DNA of 64,000 nt from Liolophura sinensis (taxonomy: Eukaryota; Mollusca; Polyplacophora; Chitonida; Chitonidae): assembly GCF_032854445.1 (NCBI RefSeq), contig NW_027018101.1, positions 18,137 to 82,136 of the forward strand, given 5' to 3'. The position numbers were made by a program, and so were the translations under genes. Numbering within the stretch: the first letter of the stretch is position 1; every line of letters starts with the position of its first letter. This document shows positions 1 to 14,600 of the stretch, in pieces. The notes under the pieces are model-generated. The model worked only from the letters and a program-made list of their open reading frames with translations, had not been told where the DNA came from and made no database searches.

Positions 1-707
1 TGACTATGTATCTATATGTGTTTTCCGTATATGTCTTTAACTCGGAGCTATATATACTAATACCTGTCTCCCCCCGCCTATCAGCCTAACTTGCCCTGAA
101 CCGTATGTGTACAGGTAGATACAGTAAAATAACGGAAAGTAACAGAGGAAATATGAGCAAGCAAACTCAGTACCACGTAAAGTTGTGGCGTGCATCGCCC
201 ATTCGGGAAAACGTCAGTGCAAACCAAATCCCCCCCCCCCTCCCCAAAACACACACACCGTTGAGTAGAAGACTCCAATAATTTAAGTTCATTATCAGAA
301 AGCGTGGAATCCAACTTATCATCGCCCAACTTACTTAAAACCAGGAAAGATAGGTTGTGTATAATTCCCTTATACACCGCTTATCACGACCGTTCTTCCC
401 AGAAACTGGGCAATACGCAAAATAGAACACTCGTGGGCAACAATAGCGCCAGTATGTAACATACGTTTATATAACGTAATATGTGCAAATTGCATACATA
501 ACGTTTATGGAAGGAGCTACTATGTCTGTATCACTAGCTAGTAACGTGTATCTTACTGAGGTATGACTAAAAATGTAATATATCCAGAGTTAAGTGTTAT
601 CATATCATAAATACCGCCGTCTTGACCTACCCAAAAGTGTGATACACTTATGTAATATGTCATAGCTAGAGGTACACATGCTAATATAACAACACTGTCA
701 TACTTAC
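1..707. other. Left-edge spacer, no gene recognised
   Basis: AT-rich sequence with a short poly-C run near 231-241. The minus-strand receptor gene should continue through here toward its membrane and cytoplasmic exons, but I see no hydrophobic exon with good splice sites. A 98-codon minus-strand open frame at 81-377 has no recognisable domain and was not called. Confidence 0.4.
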
Positions 708-722
708 AAGTCGTCGTTGGTT
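708..722 (-). CDS. 15-base stalk microexon (minus-strand Ig gene)
   Basis: Phase 1-1 exon with acceptor ending CCTTTTCAG and donor GTAAGT. Joined to the preceding exon it reads E-P-T-T-T plus one base, nearly repeating the start of the 42-base exon at 3424-3465. It would extend an O-glycosylated stalk. So short an exon could occur by chance; the perfect donor, matching phase and matching composition favour it. Confidence 0.4.
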
Positions 723-3700
723 CTGAAAAGGGAAACAGAGTAAATGTTAATCAAAGTTAGATGACGTACAGTTAATTCCATAATATTTAGGGTAAAATAC
801 ATGTAAAATTACATAGGGACAAAATTTGCGTTAAGCAAGGTTTCATGTGACTTGTATCGCGAAGTAAAAATAATAAACAAGATGAAAACTCACAGGTGGG
901 TAATGTCAAAAGACGTCAGAGTAAAAAACAAAGATAGGGTTGAGAAATGTATTTCTATGCAGTTTGAAATTATGATTATATGCATTTATACACCACGTAC
1001 AAATACACACAACCGCACTGTGCCTGCATGTTCCATATTATCGGAGGAAAACATAGATTGTATAAACCGGCACACGAGCACGTTCGAACATTTATTGTCA
1101 CCAAGGCCTCACAAGCAGTGACAGGGAGTGGATCTATTCAACTAATACTATTATTAATCGTAGTTTAACTGGCAGTGCGTAATAGAACTCATGTCATTGT
1201 AATAAGGCCTTGTTAAAAAGCGATACCTCAAAATGAGATGGAGACGTATATACTGTATGTGCTCGCATGTTCCATATTATCGGAGGAAAACATAGATTGC
1301 ATAAACCGGCACACGAGCACGGTCGAACACTTATTGTCATCAAGGCCTCACACGCAGTGACAGAGACGGGATCTATTCAACAAATACTATTATTAATCGT
1401 AGTTTGGTTAATACCTTAGCCACCACCATTCTATGCGACACGTATCATTTACATACGGAATCCATAGAGAAAAGCCCATACAAGTTAACCGTCTCTTTCT
1501 GTAAATTATGTTCCAAATGCAGATCCAGACGTACACATACACACACCAGTACGCCTACTTGTAAATATAGGTTAAAGAAATCTTGTGAAATTTTTCTTGT
1601 ACCCCCTCAAAAAGGGCCTTTATATTATCGTTGTTGGTAATGATATTGTTGTTATTATAATTATTGTTTTTCTATAATAGTTTTTCTATCAGCCATGTGA
1701 TATGTTCTTAAACATCGTACATTTATTATTATGATGTGAGGGTCGCATGAATGAATGTAATGTCAAACCCATTTTTATTACTTTGTTGCAGCCTTTGTTG
1801 AGAAGTTGGAAAGCATTATTCTGGGAGGCTCTCCGCTCGGAAGATACGTCTACCGTATAGACCACCACGATGACACTTATGGTAATCTGATGTCTTTACG
1901 AAGAATGATCGGCAGAACACAGTACGACTGTGGGCAAAATGAATAGGGGGAATAGGTGGGCCTCTGAAGCATATGCAGGAGGGAGGATTTGGGGGGAAAG
2001 TGTTCTCAGCAGTTACCAAAGGACAAGGTTTAAAACATTCGGGAAATAAGGAAGTGTGATCTGCATAGACAGGTGTGTTTTTGGCCTGGTTCAGGGACGA
2101 AAAAATGGCCTTACCGGGTGGCTAAGTCGTATTACTTGTGTTAGGGACTGTGGGTGAAGTACCTGATAGATCAAAAATAAGTTTCATAATACACAAAGGA
2201 CCTCTCACAGCTCTCCGTTTCCTCATTTGCGATTTGAGAAATGCCATCTATGGTATTTCAGTGAATGACGTAGAAACAAAGAAACCATATTTTGGGTAAT
2301 TTACTGGAGCTGAAGATAATTTAAAAGATGTGAGGAATACTTTTGTCTTGTCATCTACCCATCAAAAAATTCGTCTATCCAGTGGGAATACATCAAAAAA
2401 TATTTACCTTGTCAATGATATTGTTTCAAACCACATAAACTTACATTCGAAGTTAAGACTATTCACATTAGACACGTCACCCAACATGAACAAATGACCA
2501 GAAAAGGAGCCAGAGTGACACACAGGATATACATCCTTCAAATTGACTTTTAACATGGTGGATGAGATATTTAGCCCCTCTCCATCCGTTTTTAGAAAAT
2601 TCGAACGACATTTTCAACAAAACACAGAATAAAGTTTGCATCAAGACCGTGTATCTTGCATAAGGTGAGCAAACAATACGATTAAAGACACGTGGTAATG
2701 ACAAAACGAGCGTGTCAAACTAAGTACATGAAAGGGCTGTCCCACCACTGCTTGTACCTATGGAGTTTTGCTCTTTACGGCCGAAGAAGAAGTAAAAATC
2801 TATTTCTGGAAATTGTTTTAGAACAACATTGCTCAGCATTCAAGTGAATAGCATTGTTCGAACATTATACATTTAAAAGAGAGTCAGTGACCCTTGTTTT
2901 TCAGCAGGACCTCTAGGTTAAACACAAGTTCACTAAACGTGGGGATGATGTGCCCTTATGAAAATTACAAAGACTAGAGCGTAGTGGTTGTAGTGGTTTG
3001 CTATTGTCTAATCACAAGTACACCCTTAGCAGGTTTCCAGCATTTCAATTGAATCTGTCGATACGGCAGAATTATATACACTGGTCTTTGTAAAAGTTGA
3101 CCATGAAACTGGAAAATTTTATAACGTTACGATTATTCCTCACACACTCCACAAGCAAATCATGGGGAGACCAGGTGCTCGCTACGGGTTTGCCTGAGTA
3201 GAACTTTATAGCCAGCCTTGTGAACGTGCCCAGTTAGAGCTTGTGAGACCATATTAACACAAATGTAGAGCTTGCAAACATACAAGTGATGTCGAATGAT
3301 CTGGACATTACAAATAGGAACTGTGGTGGCCACATTGCTTTGGGTTGATTTCTCGATATAATCTTCATGTATAATGTTGTGCTGTATTAATAAGCTCACC
3401 ACCTGCTAAGGACAAAATCTTACCAGTAGTTGTTGGTGTGGGAGGGATAGTTCTTGTCGTAGGCTCTGGGAAAAAAGCCCAGTGATCGTTAAAACCCGGC
3501 ATGCATGTTTACTGATCAAATGGCACAACTAATTTTTATTTTGATTTATTTATTTGATTGGTGTTTTACGCCGTACTCAAGAATATTTCACTTATACGAC
3601 GGCGGCCAGCATTATGGTGGGTGGAAACCGGGCACAGCTTGGGGGAAACCCACGACCATCCGCAGGTTGCTGTCAGACCTTCCCACTTACGGCCGGAGAG

Positions 3701-5543
3701 AAAGCCAGCATGAGCTGGGCTTGAACTCACAGCAACCGCATTGGTGAGAGGCTCCTGTGTCATTACGCTGCGCTTGCGCGCTAACCAACTGAGCCGGGAG
3801 GCCCCCAACTAGTTTTTAAGCTGTTTCAAAATTACTTTAAGCTTTTATTTCTACACTTAGGTTGTACAGCTTTGAAGTGAACATAAAGACTACCTCTATA
3901 TATACATGTATACTCTATACATATATACTCTATATATACAATACGGCGCAAGTATCACAAAAAAATATTTATTCTTTAAAGTTTGGAAAACAAAGACGAT
4001 GGAACTCAATATTTGAGATATGGACACAGACCCCCATTACCACTTCCGTTTTTCAGTAGGGACGATTGTAGTTCTGTGTATTTTAGGGTGTAAAGTCTTT
4101 TTTTGCTGCCAGCCTACCGTTTTTGGTGTACAGGTGCATGCTTGGTATCAAAATGATGGAAATTGTCTAAGCTCTGGGCAGGTATGAGTTTTAATGATGA
4201 AAATTTGAAATTCTGGGCGAGAGGACACAAGGAGACAGGTGGTGATGAGGCTGCGAGTGACGTCCCCTTGGCGTTGCTAGGCACCCCTCCCAGCTGCCGG
4301 CATGGAAAGGTCCAGATTTTGACGGTCAACCTATGTCAAGATTTTTACAGCTTCTTTCTCACAGGCTGGCCCAGGTATGCCCCAAAGCTTATTGGCTCGG
4401 ATTGTTTGGGACTGAGCTACAGCGCTCAGTAGTAAACGTTAACATTGTCGCTTATGGAAAACTAATGGGGGTCTGTGGCCATATAGCATTAACGGTTATT
4501 ATTTCCGCGTGGCCATGTTGTAGAAACCCTTGTGAAATATTTTCTCTCATGAATGTGAAGAAATAACACCTTAAGAGTTTTTGGGTACAACCATATAACT
4601 TCAGTCAAAACTGACTACGTGTTGCACTTTGAGTATCTTGTTTAAATTGGATAACTCTGTATCTCGGAATAAAGAAATTGTTTTGTTTTATTTGCAAGTA
4701 CGATCCAAGGTATAAAATTTGCGCTTTATATCTTTTTCATAGGGGCAATTGCGAAAGACGAAATTAAAGTAGAAAAATGTACAGAAATTCGTTAGTCAGG
4801 CTAACTGCCTAAATTTTGTCAGCTTTTACGTAATAGACATGACTCCACCATATCTAATTTTCGAAACAAATTTACCTCTTTATTGTATTTCTTATCAGCA
4901 CGTTCCAGTTAACGAAATTAACATTGATCGGTTTATGTTCGACTCGATTTGTTTGATTAGGGATATCACTGTACCGGAAAATCAACTCCAATAACATTTT
5001 GGGCCAAAATACGCTAAATGAAAAAAAGAGATCTACTACCACTGGGGCACACAACAATGGAAGAAAGTACATCTGGATGTTGTCAATGTTTTGAAGAAGG
5101 TTACAATAAATGACTTGGGTTATGCACAGGCATTTCATTACCCCATTACTGTCAACATTTTATTTAATGCTTACTATATTTAAACACTATCTGTTATGTA
5201 CACTATAGTATTGACCTTCAGCTTTGGGGTTTTGAAGAACATCTTTCAGCATGTAATATTTAAGAATGTAAAAATCCAGTAATCGTCAAAGGCATTGATC
5301 GGCGAATCGATTATGAGAGCTATGTTTAGAATGTAATGTACTGATGTAAATTCCCAGTTGGTACAACCAACTATGGGATAAAGTTAATAGGTAAAGAAAC
5401 CTCTGCGATAAAGTATATATTAAATCAAAAATCATTAAACACTGTTCAGAAAAATGATTCGATCAATTTTTTTAACAGTTTTTCCAACCCAGTAAATGGT
5501 TTTAAATCATAAGATACTACGGAGAGTTTTCACATTCTATAGT

Positions 5544-5609
<66 letters not shown>

Positions 5610-8600
5610 TTAAAATAATGAAACCTAGAAGTGTACATGTGGTAAGAGACGAAAACCTGATGTGACACAACAGGCCCCGATATGATCAGAAACCGATGAC
5701 CGGTAGCATCGACACTTTAAAAGCGTTAAAAGCAGGGTTGAAAGAATGATAAACGCATCAATCCATCTATATTTGTAGACAGTGTTTAATCTTCTTTCAT
5801 CTGATATATACTTTCCGTTAGTGTTTTCCTTGTTTTCAAGAAAACAACAGCTGTCACGACTTCACAAAGAAAGAAAAATGCATATGGCAGATGATGGGTC
5901 TTGATGTAATCCAGGTAGGGGAGAGAAAGATTTTAAGTAAAGACTGTTAACATGACGTGAGCGTCAGACGTTTATGACGTTTATGTCTTATGCACTGTAA
6001 ATGTATAGGCATTTTTTTAAAATTTTTATCCCTATAAACAGTAAAGCAAATCTCAAATAAATTCCAAGATATCGAGACTATAGATATATGTACAAAAGTA
6101 AATAAATTATGACAATAAACATGTTAACAAATAAATAGTAGTAAATGCAACAAGAAAAACAACGACACAAAAATATCCAGTCTTTGCAATACTAAGAATT
6201 AAATTAAGAAATCCACACCACTAGCACTCGACAACGATCATGCTTACCACCATTAACGACATTGTCAGAAACAGGAGTGTCAAGGGTTAGATTAGCAGTG
6301 CTCTGAACCGAATCAGTGAAAGTGACATCAGTAGTAAAGCTGGTTTGTGTCGTTAGCTCTTTGGTTGATGTGGATTCAGTGAGTGACTCTGTAAGATGGT
6401 GAGTAACATTATGTGGAGTTGGACCTGACCTTAGACCATAATCAGACAGTTGTGAACAAAGATCAAATTTTATTTACACTTTACATGGAATTTTAAATAA
6501 GCAAAAATTCACCAATACACGTAGCTGTATTAGGCGTTATTATGTTAAAACCACGTGATACGCATAATACTAGGTCTGAATGTCATACATGTAATGACAA
6601 ATATTCATAAGGATCAACTTGTATTTAAAGACCTAAAGGGAAAGTTAACATAAAATATCTCGCAAACATTGGTAAAATATAGCGCGGTAAAAGGGACATC
6701 CAAAGAGTGTTTTTTTTAGTAGATTAAAACCTTATGTTTATGCTATTCCCCCCAAAAGCAGAACCCATGGGTTTAGAATGGGTCTGGTTATTGTAAGGTT
6801 CAATTACAGGATTATAAGGTATTAGCAGCACGAATCTGGATCAACTAATGTAACGGTGCACTGACATACCGAGCAGTGCTGAACCACATTAATCAGTGAT
6901 ATTAAACGGTAGGTCCATCGGATCTATGACTATCGGCTGCAGAAGATAAGGTTTTAAACGATGACTTCGCTAGATTTTTAGGATCTACGTTGATTTCATG
7001 GTGTGGAGGTGCATGTGCTGTAATGCAGTGGATGAAATGAATTTTCTTTTGACTTTGGCCAGAACAAATCTGTAATGCTGAACCTAATTTCGGTAAAGCG
7101 TAGTAGTGCAGTGGTTTGTGTACGACAATGTTTGTCTCCCAGTGACAGAAATTCTCATTTTGTCCCGAATAAAAAATTAATCCAGCACGAACTGAGTGAT
7201 TCGATGACGTTATGCGCAACAAGATGTTGTTTTAACCATGGCCTGGCCGAATCACTGGAAATGCGACCATTTTGTATCATGCAGTTAAGCAGTGTGAACA
7301 GACTACACTAAATTTGTTTTGTAAAAAAAAAAAACATAATTTGACCGGTACTTTATGAACTAAGTAATATGTTTCACAATAAATATGCTTTAGGCGGGTT
7401 TCCATACCCGAAAACCTTACGGAGATGCTAAACCACACTGCGACAGTACACTCTAAAGCTGGAACTACTTTAGTAAATCGGTGACAATTTTCACCACCTT
7501 AGAATTTCCCTCATAGAACTCTTTCCGTTCTGCTTCCAGACCCCATAAACCTGTGGTGAGGTATGACTCCAGATCGTTAGGGCTACACCCTCAAACTGAA
7601 CTCAAGATTGTACATGTAACAAACTTGGACAATATTTTAACCAGTTATTTTGTGTACAGGAACCAATAAGAATGCAGGAAATCGTTATATATGCTATCTT
7701 TACGCACGAATCTAATTGTTTTCCAAACTTAGGTCCTGCACACCAAATTTTATAAAATCCGACAATATTTAGAACAGTCTTGCCACAGAACAAAACGACC
7801 GATGAAATTCTCGGCATTCATTACATATGGAAAACTTATGTAGCGGATCATGCTGGTCTCAATTATCTCTTGCATAACGTGACTTGTGAGTTTTATTATT
7901 CTTCTCGTGTTACTTGTCAAGATATGCGCAAATCATATCGGAATGTCATACAATGATAAGCAAATTTTCAGTCGTATCAACCTTGTTTATTCAATAAGTT
8001 TCTTTTGTTTTGCTTTATATATTTGCTTTCACTGAATTAAATATGGTAGGTCTAGGATGTTATGGTTTACATGTTGTTATGTGAACAACTGCCGTCAGCT
8101 TCTAAATTTAGCTTGCCACTGTTTACATATGCTGAATTCAGAGCCTGCTGTCTGCCTTAGAATTTTCCAGAATACGCTCACTTCGGGGCCTGTTTGTTTA
8201 CAACAAGTTTTCAAGAATTTTCTTATTGTAGACAATTCCACCTGTCTATGTAAGACCTATGAAAGCAGGTCAAAGGATGAGATAGGAGAATTATTGAGAG
8301 TTTTGGATGCTTTCGCTGTGTATTACTTTAGTAGGCCTTTTGTGCTGAATTTTGGTGTCTTTATAGCCTCTGGCTTTGTTATATCATATCTCCACCGAGC
8401 ACTTGTTCAGTCTGAACTTGTATATTTAATTTGTGCTCTTGTGCACACAGTGCTTATTAGTACACAGACCCTGTCTGTGGAATTTTGTGTATATTTCGTC
8501 ATACACTCAGTTATACTGTGAATTTTGCCTCTTGTTTCTCCATTTATGCCTGTATGGTTTTCTGCATTGTGGAATATATGCGCCCGTTTGGACTTGACAC

Positions 8601-11600
8601 CGTTGTACATGTAAGTAATTTAGTATTTGTATAGATACTGCTATCCTTTCTTGTTAAACTTAAGTACTTTAGTATGTGTAAAAGTCTTGTTATCTGTTCT
8701 TGTTAAACGTAATAAATTGTTGTAAAATAAAATCTGCTGGTTTTGGTTACTTTTTTGTGCGGCTAAACTGTCGTGTATATCGAACAAGCCATCTTTTTAT
8801 AATACAGACAGTTTAGGTCGTAACAGTGTATACAACGGTTGGATTTAATTGACGAGAGTACTTATAGGTTATGCTATTGCGTATCGCGAATTTTTTCGTG
8901 ACACCGTGTCTGTGCCAATACAAGGAATACAAGGTCCTGGTAACTCAATTCTAGCTGATCAGCGACAATTCATTAAATTCTACCACAAAGTGACATTTAG
9001 TAGTGTAATATAAGCGCTTTAAATGTAGTTTGTTTCTAGTTAATATTGTAGTTGTACTTCTGTTCCGCAACATTCCGATGTTAGTTCAGCTTTACTCGGT
9101 GGAAAAGTCATTGTGACGTCATGGATGACGTAAATCGTCAATATGGTCCATAACCCTTCAATGTATTTTATCTAGAAAACAAAATCTAAAAAATTGTAAG
9201 TGGACGTGCTTGCAGATACAGTTTGTAATAGTTTTTCTCATGATGCTTATTGAATTCTTGTTTTTTTTTTCACCCATTCTGGTAACCCATACCTCAAAAT
9301 TAAGTAAATGCAGATCAAAAGAATGCAAACTCACCAAAGACAAGTGATTTGCATTCAAGTGTTTCAACACACCCTCCATCTGTTAACACATAGCACAGTG
9401 TGTAGTCTCCCGACTGCTGCCCTTGGGTGTTGTCCAAGACAATAGTTGAGGTGCGATTATCACCGCCAGTGGCACATGAGACAGATGAACTGCTGTTCTG
9501 GAAACTAACATCTGTTCCGATGTTGTGCTTAAAGATAAATAGTGTTAACATAATAGTTACTGACCCCCAAAATTTGCTTATTGTGACGTACATGTATCAT
9601 GCATAATGGCTTAGTGCAGCCCCCACCAGTCTGTCAATACAACTGAAAGGTCGAGCCGGGGTACGGGAGGAGTAATAACAAAATCGGTTAACTACATCTC
9701 AGTTCCCAGTAACTATCCCAGTACAGTAGGCGAGGATCCATGGGCTCTGAAACTGTAGACTGCCGTCGATGAGATCCCGGCCATTGTCGGCAGTTTAAAA
9801 GTCTACTGGAGCACATTGGGCGAGAGTCTAGAGGCGGCGTTAAGACTGGGAACTTCACGACCCTAGTTTGCAGTATAGATTAGTTTTCAGTCATTCAGAG
9901 TTAAAGGTAACCAAAAACTGACAAAAAATATAAAAGACTAGATTTATTTTTAGCATTAACCGAAATATTTTCACTATGTAGAGGGCTTCGTAAAAGAGTC
10001 TTATTTGATCGACAAAAATTTCAAAATTTCAAAATTCTTAATACAATTGTCAGCCCTCTCTTATTCACATTATTTGTGGAAACCAAAAATAATCTAGCTC
10101 TAACTTGCCAAAAACGCAGATGTGTATATCTCTGTAAGAATCAATGACGTAAGCACTTAATCTTTTTGATTGGGAAATAGTGTTTTTTTCTGTTTTCTGT
10201 GCTGTTCACTTTAGTACAGTAAAGAACTCAAATTTTTCGAACTAGGGACTACTACCGTATATTCTTGCATTCGTACCGGATCAAATTCTCCCTGGCACTT
10301 AGTGGACTGGGGCATGCATATCTAGGCCCCAACCTATAGAAATATGTGGGTGCCGAAAGCACCTAACCTCTAACCCCAAATCTCGGTTCCAACGCCACTG
10401 CATGGATAGAATTGTATTAAGCAGCTGGTTTTAACTAAAATGACTCAATTCTGTAAGACATAAATTTTAACGGTGGCGTTTAGAATACATGACGTTTAGT
10501 AGTGTGCATTTACCTCGAGGCTGAAGGTTAGGATCGAGCTTCCAGGGATACATTCGGTGGAACATTTTACGTTGTGTGTTGAACCACTCTTTACGACGAT
10601 GGTCTCATTCTGCGGCCAATCACAGAACACATGAACCGCTGTAAGATTGACTGATAAAACCAAAAGGAATAGAAACAGAACAATGATTTACAGCATTTCA
10701 CTCTTGTCTATCAGTGTTTTACATATAGCTGATTATCTTTCTAGTCAGCCTTAAAGGTTACATATACACTCAAAATATGAATGTGTTAATTTTAACAGAA
10801 TGTCGTATTCTGTAATTATAACATAACACTATGTCATATTCAACATAATACCCTATTCGTCTAATGCAATATTTTCGTTGAATTGATAAAATATGTGTGA
10901 TATGTTTAACAGAATAATCTGTAGCAATAGCAGAATACATTCTAGCATAAGTCAGACAACAGACTTTCTGTGAAAGTTAACAGATTAATTTTCTGAGTGT
11001 TTGGTACGTATAATTAGGCAGTATGTATAGATTTTCACACAAACAATGTCTTATTTCATTAAATTTAATATAAGAAATACTGACCAGATAGTAATGCAAG
11101 GTTGAAGGAAATATCATTGTTTAAATCCTTGAACGTCCAATTCCCACTGTCAATGTTACTAGCTGATTGTATTACAATCGTGTAGTTCAATCCGGAGTTG
11201 TCTTGGGATATAGAATATCCGTCCTTGGGTTTGTCACATGCTTTATCTGGCTCACAGGAAGCCACAGAAAGGCCACCTCTTAGCCACTGAACAGGATCTG
11301 TAGGGAGGGTATCAAACGTTCCTCTTATCACGATCTCACTCCCAAGTATTCTGCGACATTCCGAAGTGAGAATGTAAACATCTAGATATGGAAGAAAATA
11401 GAGCTGATGTATACCTTACAAATATAAAATATATGCGCCTATATACCATATGGTGTTGAATAACAAATGAAATAAACAGATTTATAACTTTACATATATA
11501 ATTACATGTATTTTATCTGGCAAACATGAGCAAAGTTTTATTGTCCCGAGAGAGTTGTACATACACTTTTAAGCTTTTACACCAATTTGTGCCTATATAC

Positions 11601-14600
11601 AACATGAGACACCGTAATATAAGCTTAAGACCTCAAATGGGAAATCGATATTGTTCTACCTGACGTCGACATCACTGAAAACTGTTTCATGAATGCATTT
11701 TTTTAGTATTTTAAAGGAGTCTCTTTTGTGTGTGTGTTCAGATGGTGTGTGTTCAGATGGTGTGTGCTCAGATGGTGTGTGCCCAGATGGTGTGTGTTCA
11801 GATGGTGTGTGCTCAGATGGTGTGTGTTCAGATGGTGTGTGTTCAGATGGTGTGTGCTCAGATGGTGTGTGCTCAGATGGTGTGTGTTCAGATGGTGTGT
11901 GCTCAGATGGTGTGTGCTCAGATGGTGTGTGTTCAGATGGTGTGTGTTCAGATGGTGTGTGCTCAGATGGTGTGTGTTATAGGGAAAGGTTGAGCAAGGT
12001 AGTGAATGTGTCGCAAAGGATCATTGTGATCATCAGCTCTGAATGCCTTCGTTTGGGTTAACTAGTGGTCTACTATAACATCGGATTTATTACTTATATT
12101 TTCTAATTCACATGTTTTCTCCTATAACGGCAGTTCCAACACATCCAAAACCAACGAACAAAAAAAACAGTGTGAGTGAGCGAGTGCTTTGGGTTTAACG
12201 TCGTACTTAACAATTTTTCAGTCATATGGCGACGAAGGAATCCTTAGAGTGCATGTAATGTGCCTCCTTGTTGCAGGACGGATTTCCGCCGCTCGTTTAT
12301 CTAGTGCTGCTTCACTGAGACGCCTTACCGAAGGCACGTAAACCACCTCGCCCGAGCCATTATACTGATACGGGTCAACCAGTCATTACATTATCCCCTT
12401 CATGCTGAACACCAAGCGAGGAAATTACAACTTCCCTTTAGATGTGATTAGACCCAGGATTGACCCTAAATCTATCGCTCCAGAAGCGGACGCTCTATCA
12501 AATGTGCTATCGGGGTGGGTGAAAAATAAAAAAAAAAACCAAGAATATTCTACTTGTGTGACGGCGCCCAGCGTTATTGTGAGAGGAAAATGGACAGAGC
12601 CCTCTGCAACCCCGCGACCATCCGGGTGTTGCATAAATGATCGGTTGAACGACTTCTATTGAAGTCCACTGGACTTTTGTCATTGATTACATGTGTTGAA
12701 ACATGAAACCAATGGTGAACTCGTAAAACTCCTTCCCGCCTCTATAAATATGATCCAAAGCTGTGAAATCATTTATTACGTCACAATTATCGGTGCAGGT
12801 GTGCGCAGAAAACATATATGAATTACACACGTGCTGCAACGTCACATAAGAAAACGATGCGTTTTACTGTCGTTTGGACCGTCTGTGTGGCTCGAACCTC
12901 GAGTCTCCTATTAGCTGTAGTGATTTGTTGGTTTTAGCGCATGTGAATTTACGGTCGTTACATGGAACATATATATGTACACGTAGTATAGACTTTATAT
13001 ACACTCGATTGGCACCGGTAGATCCAGGATCAATCCCTGATCGAGTCAAACCTAAGACTTTAAAAGAGGCAGTTGTAACTTCCTCGCTTGGCGTTCAGCA
13101 TGAAGGGGATAGTGCAACGACTGGTTGAGCCGTATCGTATAATGGCTCGGGCGGGGCGGCTTACTTGCCTTCGGTAACTCGTCTCAGTGAAGCAGCACTA
13201 GATAAAAGAGCGGTGGAAATCCGTCCTGCTACAAGGAGGCACATTACACGTACATGCACCCTAAGGATTCCTTCGTTGTCATATGACTGAAAAATTGTTG
13301 AGTACGACGTTAAACCCCAGCATTCACTCACTCAATTGGCTTCTGTCGAAGGTAAAGTAATTATCAGTGCTAAAGATGAACACAAAGTTAACTTCCCATG
13401 TTTAATGTGTAATGTAAAAGTTTATGTCTGGCATTTCCATTCCAATATCATGTCTAACATTTCCTTTGTTAGGGAGTCCGCCTTTATCCTTATTACAAGC
13501 CCCGATTTACAAGCATGCCGAACACATGGTTTCAGTGGGTTTGTTTGCGTCCCGAAGATATAAAGCCTTGGTATCGATTTTGACCTATATATGCCAAACA
13601 TTAAAGCTGAAATGTACAGGAGAAAAGCTTGAAATGGTAAACGGTAGTGTATTTTACACTGTGTTCTTATTTCAATGTACTATTATTATTAGCTGGTTAT
13701 CGGGCCACACTTAAAGAGAAAATTTGTCCAATGCTGGCCCCTGTGTTCTGGCAATTAGGTACACTAAAGAGACATTTCGGCATTGATTTATTTATTTATT
13801 TGATTGGCGTTTTACGCCGTACTCAAGAATTTCGGCATTAAAATAATTCCGTGTTCTTGTTTCAATGTACAAGTAATATCAGCTGGTTATTGGGCCACAC
13901 TTAAAGAGAAAATATGACCAATGCTGGCCCCTGTGTTCTGGCGATTAGGTACACTAAAGAGACATTTCGGCATTGATTTATTGATTTATTTATTTATTTG
14001 ATTGGCGTTTTACGCCGTACCCAAGAATTTCGGCATTAAAATAATTCCGTGTCCTTGTTTCAATGTACAAGTAATATCAACTGGTTACGGTGCACACTCT
14101 TAAAAGGAAAATATGACCACAGCTGACCCCTGCGATTTTGGTGGCTAGGTACAATCAATTTCAAAATCAATTTCGGCACTGATTTATTTATTTATTTGAT
14201 TGGCGTTTTACGCCGCACTCAAGAATGTCCGCATTGAAATAATGCAGTAAATTAACGCAAAAGTAAATGGGGCCACCTTGATGTGACAGCGTGGTCGATA
14301 AGTCCTGTCTGTGATGAGTAAATTCGCACCGATTCATGCGACTCTAATTCCAACCAATATGTTTTATTTAGTAAATTATCTCTCTTGTCATAAACTGCCA
14401 TAGAACATTTTTATCTACGAGAAAAGTAACGAGAGAAAAGTGTGAGAAACGGAGGTTTGTGAATGAGGCTCACATTGCGCAGACGCAGAGTGGCGGACAG
14501 TTGAAAACATACTGAATGACTTCTTCTGCACTGGTATTTCTACTCTCTGTCGTCCTTTTAGAACGAATATTTCAGACTTGATATACAAAAAAAAATCGGT

